Notes: generated by a model not told the origin, from the letters alone. A stretch of DNA of 7,682 nucleotides from Acidimicrobiia bacterium (GCA_013695075.1 JACDBE010000271.1:1-7682), one strand, 5' to 3'; positions 1 through 5,760 are shown, counted from the first letter of the stretch. Made by a program: numbers and translations.

Positions 1-18
1 AGGGGGGCCTGCCCCCCT
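1..18 (-). terminator. Probable terminator hairpin after aceE
   Basis: Six G (2-7) pair with six C (12-17) around a four-base loop, and A1-T18 adds a seventh pair. The hairpin lies 7 nt beyond the aceE stop on the minus strand. Any T-run would fall outside the window, so it is unknown whether this is a complete intrinsic terminator. High-GC actinobacterial terminators often lack a good T-run. Confidence 0.5.
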
Positions 19-25
19 CCCGCCC

Positions 26-2722
26 TCAGTCGGGCCAGCTGATCCGGGGGTCGGGTAGGTCGGGATCGATCTCGTAGCGCTCGATGGCGTTGCCCACCAG
101 CGGGGCTTCGATGGCGCCGTCCTCGGCCAGCGCCGCCAGGGTGGCCACCACCGTGTGCCCGGCATCGACCTCGAAGAAGCGGCGCAGCGCCTCCCTGGTG
201 TCGCTGCGACCGAACCCGTCGGTGCCCAGCGGGCGGAACGTCCTGGGGACCCAGCGGGCGATCTGGTCGGGCACCGCCTTCATGTTGTCGGAGACGGCGA
301 CGACCGGTCCGGTGCCGTCGGCGAGCAGGTTGGTGACGTAGGGAACCCGGGGCTCGGCGGTGGGATGGAGGCGATTCCACCGCTCCGCCTCCAGCGCCTC
401 CTCGCGCAACCGCTTGTACGAGGTGGCGCTGTACAGGGTGGCGCCTACTCCGTAGTGCTCCGCCAGTTCCTCACGAGCCTGCCGGGCGGCGGCATGCGCC
501 GGGCCGGAGAACACGATGGTGGCGGCGTGGGGCATCCCCTCGGGGGCATCGGCCCAGCGGTACATGCCTTGCAGCACCCCCTCGTCGGCTCCGTCCGGCG
601 CCGCCGGCATGGCATAGTTCTCGTTGTACAGGGTCAGGTAGTAGAAGACATCCTCGTTGCCGACGTACATGCGGCGCAGCCCGTCGTGGACGATGGTCGC
701 CATCTCGTAGGCGAAAGCCGGGTCGTACGCCTGGCACACCGGCACCGTCGATGCCAGCAGGTGGCTGTGCCCGTCCTGGTGCTGCAGCCCCTCACCGAGC
801 AGGGTGGTGCGCCCCGCGGTGGCTCCCAGCAGGAAGCCGCGGGCGCGGGCATCCGCCGCCGACCAGATGAGGTCGCCCACCCGTTGGAAGCCGAACATCG
901 AGTAGAACAGGAAGAACGGCACCATTGGCACCCCCCGGGTTGCGTAGCTGGTGGCGGCGGCGATCCAGCTGGCCATCGCCCCGGCCTCGGTGATGCCCTC
1001 TTCGATGATCTGGCCGCTCTTGCTCTCGGCGTACGACAGCAGCAGGTGGTGATCCACCGGCTCGTAGAGCTGACCCTGGGAGGCGTAGATCTCCAGCTCC
1101 TTGAACAGGGCGTCCATCCCGAAGGTGCGCCCCTCGTCGGGGATGATGGGGACCACCCGATGCCCGTAGTCCTTGCTCCTGGACAGGTTGCGCAGCAGCC
1201 GGGTGAAGGCGCCGGTGGTGGACACCTCGTTCCTTCCGGAGCCGGCGGCGAATTCGGTGAAGGCATCCGCCGGCGGTGGCGCCAGTGGTCTCCGGATGCC
1301 GACCTCCCGGGAGGGAATGGGACCGTCGAGCGCCTTGCGCCGCTGCTTCAGGTACTGGATCTCGGGGGAGTCGAGCTGCGGTCGGTAGTAGGGGAGGCCG
1401 CCGTCGGCAAGCGCCTCGTCGGGAATCTCCTCACCCAGCTCCAGGATGTCGCGCAGCGCGGTGAGCTGCTCGACGGTGAGCTTCTTCACCTGGTGGGTGG
1501 TGTTGCCCCCCTGGATGCCGGGGCCCAGCTGCCAGCCCTTGATGGTCTTGGCCAGGATCACCGTGGGCAGACCCACCGTCTCGGTGGCGGCGCGGTAGGC
1601 GGCGTACACCTTGCGGTAGTCGAGCCCGCCGCGGCGCAGCGCCCAGATCTCGTCGTTGCTCAGGTGCTCCACCAGCTTGCGCAGCCGGGGGTCGGGTCCA
1701 AAGAAGTGCTCCCGGACGAAGGCGCCGCTCTCGGCCTTGAACCGCTGGTACTCGCCGTCGACGGTGCTGTTCATCTTGTCGACCAGCACCCCGTCGACAT
1801 CGCGGGCCAGCAGCGGGTCCCAGTTGGTCCCCCAAATCACCTTGATCACGTTCCATCCGGCGCCGCGGAACACCGCCTCCAGTTCCTGGATGATCTTGCC
1901 GTTGCCCCGCACCGGACCGTCGAGGCGTTGCAAGTTGCAGTTGATCACCCAGGTGAGGTTGTCCAGCTTCTCCCGGGCTGCGAGCGAGATCGAGCCCAGC
2001 GTCTCCGGCTCGTCGACCTCGCCGTCGCCGATGAAGCACCACACCTGCGAGGCGGTGGTGTCGTCGATGCGCCGGTTGTGCAGGTACTTGAGGAAGCGGG
2101 CGTGATACAGCGAGTTGATGGGACCGAGCCCCATCGACACCGTGGGGTACTCCCAGAAGTCCGGCATGAGGCGGGGGTGGGGGTAGCTGGACAGCCCGCC
2201 ACCGATCTCGCGGCGGAAGCGGTCGAGGTCGGCCTCGTCGAGGCGGTACTCCAGGTAGGCCCGGGCGTAGATGCCGGGGGTGGCGTGCCCCTGGAAATAG
2301 ATGTGGTCACCGGGGACCCCATCCTCCTTGCCGCGGAAGAAGTGGTTGAACCCCACCTCGTACAGCATGGCGGAGGAGGCGAAGGTCGAGAGGTGGCCGC
2401 CGATCCCATCCGCCGCCTTGTTGGCCCTTATCACCATCATCGCCGCGTTCCAGCGGATGAACCGCCGGATGCGGCTCTCCAGGTACTCGTCGCCGGGGAA
2501 CCACGCCTCCTCGGCGGCGGGGATGGTGTTGATGTACGGGGTCGACACCGAGGCGGGGACCCCCACGTTGCGGGCTCGGGCCCGCTCGATCAGTTTGGCC
2601 ATGAGGAACTGGGCGCGGGCGTTGCCCTCCGCCGAGATCACCGTGTCCAACGAGTCGAGCCACTCGTCGGTCTCCTCCGGATCGGTGTCCGGGAGCTGGT
2701 GGGTGAACCCGTCGATGATCAT
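26..2722 (-). CDS. aceE: Pyruvate dehydrogenase E1 component, homodimeric type (AceE)
   Basis: This 898-residue protein matches the full length of the homodimeric E1 family (about 880-930 residues). E1 uses thiamine diphosphate (ThDP) and Mg2+ to decarboxylate pyruvate and acetylate the lipoyl groups of E2 in the cytoplasmic pyruvate dehydrogenase complex. Visible family motifs are GHATPGIYAR (145-154), the ThDP/Mg motif GDGEVDEPE (232-240) with NCNLQ (261-265), RTFGMDALF (532-540), EEGITEAGA (574-582; E575 aligns with the catalytic Glu of E. coli AceE), GLQHQDGHSH (645-654) and TDGFGRSDTR in the C-terminal domain (about 834-843). The ATG start is supported by GGAGG six bases upstream. No E2 or E3 gene is in the window, which fits the stand-alone aceE often seen in actinobacteria. 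tRNA-Glu lies immediately upstream on the same strand, so no separate promoter fits between them. A hairpin follows the stop. Identification is secure. Confidence 0.97.
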   Translation of the reverse strand: MIIDGFTHQLPDTDPEETDEWLDSLDTVISAEGNARAQFLMAKLIERARARNVGVPASVSTPYINTIPAAEEAWFPGDEYLESRIRRFIRWNAAMMVIRANKAADGIGGHLSTFASSAMLYEVGFNHFFRGKEDGVPGDHIYFQGHATPGIYARAYLEYRLDEADLDRFRREIGGGLSSYPHPRLMPDFWEYPTVSMGLGPINSLYHARFLKYLHNRRIDDTTASQVWCFIGDGEVDEPETLGSISLAAREKLDNLTWVINCNLQRLDGPVRGNGKIIQELEAVFRGAGWNVIKVIWGTNWDPLLARDVDGVLVDKMNSTVDGEYQRFKAESGAFVREHFFGPDPRLRKLVEHLSNDEIWALRRGGLDYRKVYAAYRAATETVGLPTVILAKTIKGWQLGPGIQGGNTTHQVKKLTVEQLTALRDILELGEEIPDEALADGGLPYYRPQLDSPEIQYLKQRRKALDGPIPSREVGIRRPLAPPPADAFTEFAAGSGRNEVSTTGAFTRLLRNLSRSKDYGHRVVPIIPDEGRTFGMDALFKELEIYASQGQLYEPVDHHLLLSYAESKSGQIIEEGITEAGAMASWIAAATSYATRGVPMVPFFLFYSMFGFQRVGDLIWSAADARARGFLLGATAGRTTLLGEGLQHQDGHSHLLASTVPVCQAYDPAFAYEMATIVHDGLRRMYVGNEDVFYYLTLYNENYAMPAAPDGADEGVLQGMYRWADAPEGMPHAATIVFSGPAHAAARQAREELAEHYGVGATLYSATSYKRLREEALEAERWNRLHPTAEPRVPYVTNLLADGTGPVVAVSDNMKAVPDQIARWVPRTFRPLGTDGFGRSDTREALRRFFEVDAGHTVVATLAALAEDGAIEAPLVGNAIERYEIDPDLPDPRISWPD

Positions 2723-2728
2723 CCTGCG

Positions 2729-2733
2729 CCTCC
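2729..2733 (-). promoter_or_regulatory. Ribosome binding site of aceE
   Basis: GGAGG on the minus strand, six bases before the aceE ATG, fixes that start. It lies only 8 nt past the tRNA-Glu 3' end, so the whole space between tRNA and aceE (2723-2741) is essentially this site. Confidence 0.8.
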
Positions 2734-2741
2734 ATCGCCCG

Positions 2742-2814
2742 TAGCCCCGACGGGATTCGAACCCGCGTTACCGGCTTGAAAGGCCGGCGTCCTGGGCCGC
2801 TGGACGACGGGGCC
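2742..2814 (-). tRNA. tRNA-Glu (anticodon UUC)
   Basis: The 73-nt sequence folds as a cloverleaf. The acceptor stem is GGCCCCG against CGGGGCT, with a G1-U72 wobble and discriminator A at 2742. The D-arm closely resembles that of E. coli tRNA-Glu. The anticodon stem CCGGC/GCCGG closes the loop CTTTCAA, giving anticodon TTC (plus-strand gaa at 2778-2780). The T-arm contains GGTTCGAATCC. CCA is not encoded and must be added after transcription. G1-U72 with discriminator A is, as I recall, also found in other actinobacterial tRNA-Glu genes. It lies between the unrecognised gene at 2853-3314 and aceE, all on the same strand. The 38-nt spacer on its 5' side shows no convincing promoter. Confidence 0.96.
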
Positions 2815-2822
2815 ATGTTCGT

Positions 2823-2847
2823 AGCCGCCACCAAGGGCGGGTCGGCT
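2823..2847 (-). other. Imperfect hairpin between a stop codon and tRNA-Glu
   Basis: AGCCG (2823-2827) pairs with CGGCT (2843-2847), with a partly paired interior. It fills most of the spacer between the stop at 2853 and the tRNA 5' end at 2814. It could be a weak terminator for the upstream gene or a processing structure. It is not followed by a T-run on the minus strand. Confidence 0.3.
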
Positions 2848-2852
2848 CAAGG

Positions 2853-3314
2853 CTAGACGGCAGCGGGTCTCGCCCCATCGGACTTGGCGGTGGCGTCCCT
2901 GACGAACACCGCCACCGGGCCGGCGGCGGCCAGGGCGGCGATGAGGTCGAGCTCACCGTCGCCGGCGGCCGTAGCCAGGGCGCGCAGGGTCGCGGTGCGT
3001 GCCAGCACCGGCAGCCGCAGCGCCACCACGGCAGCGCGGTCGATGGTGCCGGTGACGAGGCCGTCCTCAACAAACTTGAGGGCGTCGGCCACCGGTACCG
3101 CCCGGGCCACCGCTCCGGCGACGGCAAGCAGGTCGACCATCGCCCGCGCCTCGGCATCGCCCGGTGGCACCGGACCGGTGAGCAGTGTGTACCGGGTGAT
3201 CACCCCCGACAGGCGGTCCCACAGGTACCGCCCGGCGAGCATGACTGTCACCGCTTCATCGCCGATAGGTAGCGTGGTGAAGGGGAAACTGTCGGACGGC
3301 GATTCGGATCTCAT
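2853..3314 (-). CDS. Conserved-looking hypothetical protein, function unknown
   Basis: I do not recognise this 153-residue protein. Its codons show the expected strong third-position G/C preference, whereas the opposite frames give low-complexity Ala/Ser/Arg/Thr translations. The N-terminal 24 residues are polar. From GRYLWDRLSGVITRY (28-42) onward the protein looks like an all-helical, Ala/Val/Leu-rich fold with many charged residues and no clear signal peptide or membrane segment. The segment ELDLIAALAAAGPVAVFVRD (121-140) resembles a beta-alpha unit near the C-terminus. The ATG at 3314 has GAGG about 11 nt upstream. An internal ATG at 3242 (129 residues) is possible and would leave 87 bp before ispD. 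It is followed on the same strand by tRNA-Glu and aceE and may be co-transcribed with them. Confidence 0.7.
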   Translation of the reverse strand: MRSESPSDSFPFTTLPIGDEAVTVMLAGRYLWDRLSGVITRYTLLTGPVPPGDAEARAMVDLLAVAGAVARAVPVADALKFVEDGLVTGTIDRAAVVALRLPVLARTATLRALATAAGDGELDLIAALAAAGPVAVFVRDATAKSDGARPAAV

Positions 3315-3329
3315 GCCTATGCGAACCTC

Positions 3330-4013
3330 GTGAATGACGCCTTGTCTGCACCTGTGACCGTGGTTCTCCTGGCAGCTGGTCGCAGCGCCCGTTTTGGTGC
3401 CGACAAGCTGGTGGCCACGGTCGGGGGGCGGTCGGTCATATCGATGTCCCTGGACATGTTCGTCGCCTCGCCGCTGGTGGACCGAGTGGTGGTGGTGGCC
3501 CCGATGCCCTCGGCTGTCGCCGCCATTGTCGCCGAGCGCCACGATGCACCCGCCGTCACCGTTGTTCCCGGCGGTGCCACCCGGCACCTCAGCGAGAAGG
3601 CCGGGCTGGAGGCGGTGCTGGCTCAGGGCGCCACCGAGCTCATCGCCTTCCACGACGCTGCCCGGCCGTTCGCCACCAACGACATGCTGGCCGCTCTCGT
3701 CGGCGCCGCCCGTAGCGGGGGAGCGGTGCCCGTGTTGCCCCCTCCCGAGCCGCTCTATCGCCGGGACGGGCCGCTCGCCCATCCCATAGCCACCCAGCCA
3801 ATGCTGGTGCAGACACCGCAGGTGTTCCCCACCGCGGTTGTGGTCGCGGCATTCTGCGATGCTGGCGCGATCGACGACATCGACACCTCGCAGACGGTGG
3901 CCCGCACCGGCGCCGCCATCGCCGTCGTGCCCGGTGACGAGCGCAACCTGAAGATCACCCACACCGACGATCTCGCTCGAAGCGAGGAGATCGTCAAGGA
4001 ATGGGTGCCATGA
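3330..4013 (+). CDS. ispD: IspD-type 2-C-methyl-D-erythritol 4-phosphate cytidylyltransferase
   Basis: This 227-residue protein has the length and motif order of IspD, which transfers CMP from CTP to methylerythritol phosphate in the MEP isoprenoid pathway. The N-terminal nucleotide-binding loop is AAGRSARFGADK (15-26; R21 and K26 correspond to E. coli R20 and K27). It is followed by PGGATRHLS (80-88), HDAARP (108-113; D109 and R112 match E. coli D106 and R109), QTPQVF (161-166) and GDERNLKIT (202-210; K208 matches E. coli K213). The usual DTxK segment is not visible: VPVLPPPEPLYRRDG (133-147) stands in its place, so the methylerythritol-binding Thr may be lost or shifted. The start is GTG, without a clear ribosome binding site. 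No ispF follows. A related nucleotidyltransferase with a changed substrate is the main alternative. The dxs gene at the window end supports an MEP role. Confidence 0.88.
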   Translation: MNDALSAPVTVVLLAAGRSARFGADKLVATVGGRSVISMSLDMFVASPLVDRVVVVAPMPSAVAAIVAERHDAPAVTVVPGGATRHLSEKAGLEAVLAQGATELIAFHDAARPFATNDMLAALVGAARSGGAVPVLPPPEPLYRRDGPLAHPIATQPMLVQTPQVFPTAVVVAAFCDAGAIDDIDTSQTVARTGAAIAVVPGDERNLKITHTDDLARSEEIVKEWVP

Positions 4014-4026
4014 TTTCAGACCCCCT

Positions 4027-4040
4027 GGCACTTCGGTGCT
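4027..4040 (+). terminator. Small UUCG-loop hairpin after ispD
   Basis: GCAC-TTCG-GTGC (4028-4039) forms a stem closed by a stable C(UUCG)G tetraloop, extended by a G-T pair. It starts 13 nt after the ispD stop. Only TT follows, so it could be a weak terminator or a protector of the mRNA 3' end. Confidence 0.35.
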
Positions 4041-4067
4041 TGACGGCGAGGGAGAACCCCCACGAAG

Positions 4068-4107
4068 ACCCGACCTCCCCCAACCTGGCCGACCCGACCC
4101 CCCAACC
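4068..4107. repeat. Imperfect short direct repeat between convergent genes
   Basis: An 18-base C-rich unit (4068-4085) recurs at 4092-4107 as a 16-base copy that differs only by loss of two bases. It lies in the 245-bp gap between the ends of ispD and the MerR gene, where I see no convincing gene. It may be simple C-rich composition rather than a functional site. Confidence 0.4.
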
Positions 4108-4258
4108 GTCGATCCGGAGACCTCGCCGCAGCCGCTAGCCGTCGCCACGATGACCAGACGGCCAGCGCAGCTCGCCCGCGCTGCCGGGTCGATCGCTCAG
4201 GTTCACCGCCGCCGCGGTACCGCAGTCAACCGTGGTTTGGTGTTCGTCCCGGCGCGGC

Positions 4259-4792
4259 TCATCCCCGGCCGCGGGAGCGGCGACGCCCGTTCACCGGGGT
4301 GATGGGGGTCTTCCGCCGCTGCTGGCGCTCCCGGCGCAACTCGGCGAGATGGTCCAGGTCGACCGTTCGGGCCTGATCACGCGACTCGGCCCGCCATGCC
4401 CCCAGCGGGACGGCGAGCAGATGGAGGACCCCTTCGCCCGGATGGCGAACGGTGGAGTGCACCTCTCCCATGGATCCCACCCGCAGCAGGTCCACCCCGT
4501 CCCAGTGCAGCACGGTGCTGGCCACCGTCTCCCCCCACGAGGCTTCGATCAGGTCCTGAGCCCGGCGCAGCACTTGAAGGGGGCACCCCGCCTCGCGCAG
4601 CGCCTTGATGGCACGCACCGCCACCAGGTCGGCGAGCGTCCACCACCGAGTAGCGCGCTTGCCCTCGGACCCGCGGATGGATGGCGTCACCAGACCGGTG
4701 TCGGCCCAGTAGTGCAGTGTCGACATGGGCACCCCAGCGATGTCGGACACCTGTCGGCTCGTGTACCCCTTGACCTCAGCAGCCTTGAGCAT
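4259..4792 (-). CDS. MerR-family transcriptional regulator
   Basis: This 177-residue cytoplasmic DNA-binding protein has an N-terminal MerR-type winged helix-turn-helix. The segment YTSRQVSDIAGVPMSTLHYW (10-29) is the HTH, followed by the wing and the second helical part, DTGLVTP (31-37) and WWTLADLVAVRAIKALREAG (50-69). Residues 75-140 include a small beta-rich segment (VLHWDGVDLLRVGSMGEVH, 94-112), and the tail is Arg-rich (RRERQQRRK, then RRRSRGRG). The long dimerisation coiled coil and the C-terminal Cys residues of metal-sensing MerR proteins are not apparent, so the effector is unknown. The ATG start has AGGAG 11 nt upstream. A candidate autoregulated promoter with a MerR-like long spacer lies at 4817-4847. 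It converges with ispD and is divergent from the secreted-protein gene. Confidence 0.88.
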   Translation of the reverse strand: MLKAAEVKGYTSRQVSDIAGVPMSTLHYWADTGLVTPSIRGSEGKRATRWWTLADLVAVRAIKALREAGCPLQVLRRAQDLIEASWGETVASTVLHWDGVDLLRVGSMGEVHSTVRHPGEGVLHLLAVPLGAWRAESRDQARTVDLDHLAELRRERQQRRKTPITPVNGRRRSRGRG

Positions 4793-4798
4793 TACTCT

Positions 4799-4817
4799 TC
4801 TAACTCCTGTCTTTAGA
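4799..4817. promoter_or_regulatory. Inverted repeat in the MerR gene leader
   Basis: TCTAA (4799-4803) and TTAGA (4813-4817) form an inverted repeat with a 9-bp centre, covering the expected transcription start and ribosome binding site of the MerR gene. It could be a second operator. A five-base arm can also arise by chance. Confidence 0.3.
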
Positions 4818-4847
4818 TCATCGGGGGCTGATCAGCCTTCATGTCCA
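4817..4847 (-). promoter_or_regulatory. Candidate MerR-type promoter with palindrome in a 19-bp spacer
   Basis: Read on the minus strand, TGGACA (4847-4842; five of six bases match the -35 consensus) and GATGAT (4822-4817; four of six match the -10 consensus) are separated by 19 bp. The perfect palindrome GGCTGATCAGCC (4826-4837) sits within half a base of the spacer centre. Known MerR regulators bind such dyads in over-long 19-20 bp spacers and activate by twisting the DNA. The expected start near 4810 leaves a leader of about 18 nt containing AGGAG. Autoregulation is inferred. Confidence 0.5.
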
Positions 4848-4875
4848 CTTTCGGTTGTCGCATGACCCAGGCGCG

Positions 4876-4906
4876 GCTGCGCCCCACATGGGGAATGGGG
4901 CGCAGC
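4876..4906. other. Perfect 10-bp inverted repeat
   Basis: GCTGCGCCCC (4876-4885) and GGGGCGCAGC (4897-4906) are perfectly complementary, with an 11-nt loop that can pair further (CCCC with GGGG). It lies between the MerR promoter and the secreted-protein leader. It could be the start of a structured leader, a terminator for an unseen small RNA, or a protein-binding site. Confidence 0.55.
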
Positions 4907-4954
4907 ATGAGCCGGGGGGGCCTGGAGTCCAGTTCGGGCCGTTGGTACGCCCTG

Positions 4955-5058
4955 CCGCGCCCCGCTCATCTAAGCGCTGGGGCAAGGGGGAAAAGGGGTG
5001 CCCTCAGCGGTTACACCCACTTGTTTGCCGATCCCCCCACCTCGGTTCGCGGTTTTTT
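4955..5058 (+). promoter_or_regulatory. Candidate structured leader RNA with terminator-like hairpin
   Basis: CGCTGGGGCA (4975-4984) pairs with 4999-5009 over ten base pairs with one bulged T, displaying the loop AGGGGGAAAAGGGG. Loop bases GGGGGA (4986-4991) can pair with TCCCCC (5032-5037) as a pseudoknot. CCGCG (4955-4959) can close the unit with CGCGG (5048-5052). The same 3' arm can instead form the hairpin at 5039-5053, which runs into six T (5053-5058). Mutually exclusive pairings ending in a terminator-like element are typical of riboswitches and attenuators. All folds were made by hand. No known class was matched, and the transcription start is unknown. Confidence 0.35.
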
Positions 5059-5065
5059 CGAGATT

Positions 5066-5091
5066 CTCGGTGCGTCAAGGGGCACACCGAG
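5066..5091 (+). other. Leader hairpin
   Basis: CTCGGTG (5066-5072) pairs perfectly with CACCGAG (5085-5091) around a 12-nt loop. The 3' arm can alternatively pair with CCTCGGT at 5040-5046, which belongs to the terminator-like hairpin, so the two structures compete. Confidence 0.45.
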
Positions 5092-5097
5092 GACCAA

Positions 5098-5120
5098 CGG
5101 CGGCGGAAACACCGCCGCCG
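5098..5120 (+). other. Strong hairpin just before a ribosome binding site
   Basis: CGGCGGCGG (5098-5106) and CCGCCGCCG (5112-5120) form a perfect nine-bp stem with the five-base loop AAACA. It ends eight bases before AGGAGG (5129-5134), leaving the ribosome binding site exposed. It is not followed by a T-run, so mRNA 5' stabilisation or translation control is more likely than termination. Confidence 0.55.
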
Positions 5121-5128
5121 CTTCCCAG

Positions 5129-5134
5129 AGGAGG
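5129..5134 (+). promoter_or_regulatory. Ribosome binding site fixing a GTG start
   Basis: AGGAGG, five bases before GTG at 5140, is a consensus ribosome binding site. It selects that start over the in-frame ATG at 5161 and over any start farther upstream in the same open frame. Confidence 0.85.
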
Positions 5135-5139
5135 AAGTA

Positions 5140-5703
5140 GTGCGGAATCCCCCCGAACACATGGGGCGGCGAACGGCTGTCCTGGCCGTGCTGGTTCTGG
5201 CGGCGGGGCTGCTGGTCGTGGTGCCGGCAACGGCGCAGACAAACGAGCGCCGGGCGACCGAGGAGCACTGCGTGGCCGTGGCCGTCGATCAGGCGGCCGA
5301 CGGTGAGCTGGTGGTGAGCGAGCCGCAGTGCTTCGCCACCAAGGCCGAGGCTGCCGACGCGGTGGCCGCGCTGACCACGGCGGCGCCGTCGGACTCGGCC
5401 AACGCTGGCTCCCCCGGGCTGCAGGTGCCGCTGTCTACCATGACGCTTGGCATTCATTACGACGGCACCGGAGGCACCGGCAGCTCGATCTCCATCACCG
5501 GCAGCGGCTGCACCGGCGGGTACTGGAACGCCTCGGCGTACTGGACCAACCGCATCTCGTCGACGTGGAACGGCTGCTACCAGGTGAAGCATTACGACTT
5601 CGCTGGCAAGGTCGGTTCGTCGTACAGCACCTACACGGTGGGTCAGATCGACAGCCTGAGCTGGTTCTCCAACGATACGGGGTCGGTGTCGTACCACTCG
5701 TGA
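5140..5703 (+). CDS. Secreted beta/gamma-crystallin or I36-inhibitor-like protein
   Basis: This 187-residue protein is predicted to be exported. A Sec signal peptide spans residues 1-32: charged MRNPPEHMGRR, a hydrophobic core at 13-28, and probable cleavage after ATA at 32. The mature N-terminal part has two Cys (44 and 64) around a charged segment that ends in FATKAEAADAVAALT, a pattern common in secreted actinobacterial proteins. Residues 101-187 form a Gly/Ser/aromatic-rich all-beta domain: GIHYDGTGGTGSSISITGSG (104-123), C124, then YWNASAYWTNRISSTWNGC (128-146). This resembles the Greek-key beta/gamma-crystallin and peptidase inhibitor I36 group, with C124 and C146 possibly bonded. Whether it inhibits a protease, binds Ca2+ or acts otherwise cannot be told. 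The GTG start has a consensus ribosome binding site after a highly structured leader. A strong terminator follows, so it is probably transcribed alone. Confidence 0.8.
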   Translation: MRNPPEHMGRRTAVLAVLVLAAGLLVVVPATAQTNERRATEEHCVAVAVDQAADGELVVSEPQCFATKAEAADAVAALTTAAPSDSANAGSPGLQVPLSTMTLGIHYDGTGGTGSSISITGSGCTGGYWNASAYWTNRISSTWNGCYQVKHYDFAGKVGSSYSTYTVGQIDSLSWFSNDTGSVSYHS

Positions 5704-5717
5704 ACCGCAGCGGCGGC

Positions 5718-5732
5718 GGCAGGGGGGCTGCC
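5718..5732 (+). other. Short G-loop hairpin after the secreted-protein gene
   Basis: GGCAG (5718-5722) pairs with CTGCC (5728-5732) around five G, starting 14 nt after the stop codon. It is weaker than the terminator that follows at 5761 and may simply assist it. Confidence 0.3.
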
Positions 5733-5760
5733 CCGCTCCCGCACCCAGCTAAACCCAACC

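Noticed and set aside
155..2779. An 874-codon open frame on the plus strand opposite aceE
   Set aside because: It mirrors aceE and also runs into the tRNA. High-GC codon use keeps antisense frames open. The product has no recognisable domain, while aceE is certain.
2815..2852. A dedicated promoter for tRNA-Glu
   Set aside because: TTGAGC and TACGAA are 21 bp apart, and the implied start would fall inside the tRNA.
2884..3333. A 149-codon plus-strand frame opposite the unrecognised gene
   Set aside because: The translation is low-complexity Ala/Ser/Arg/Thr, and third-position bias favours the minus-strand frame.
3315..4148. Extension of the minus-strand unrecognised gene across ispD to 4148
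   Set aside because: The frame is open, but the extra part is antisense to the well-supported ispD and reads as Gly/His-rich shadow sequence.
4232..4816. A 194-codon plus-strand frame opposite the MerR gene
   Set aside because: It is antisense to a clear MerR helix-turn-helix protein and has no recognisable domain.
4971..5052. A known c-di-AMP (ydaO) riboswitch
   Set aside because: GGGGGA, GGGGTG and GCCGATCC recall parts of that class, but the conserved GGGGUGAAUC and CAGCUAACCUC elements and the intervening helix are not seen. It is kept only as an unclassified leader.
4855..5139. N-terminal extension of the secreted protein to 4855
   Set aside because: It would bury the signal peptide internally and ignore the consensus ribosome binding site before GTG at 5140. 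The stretch is rich in hairpins and its translation looks non-coding.
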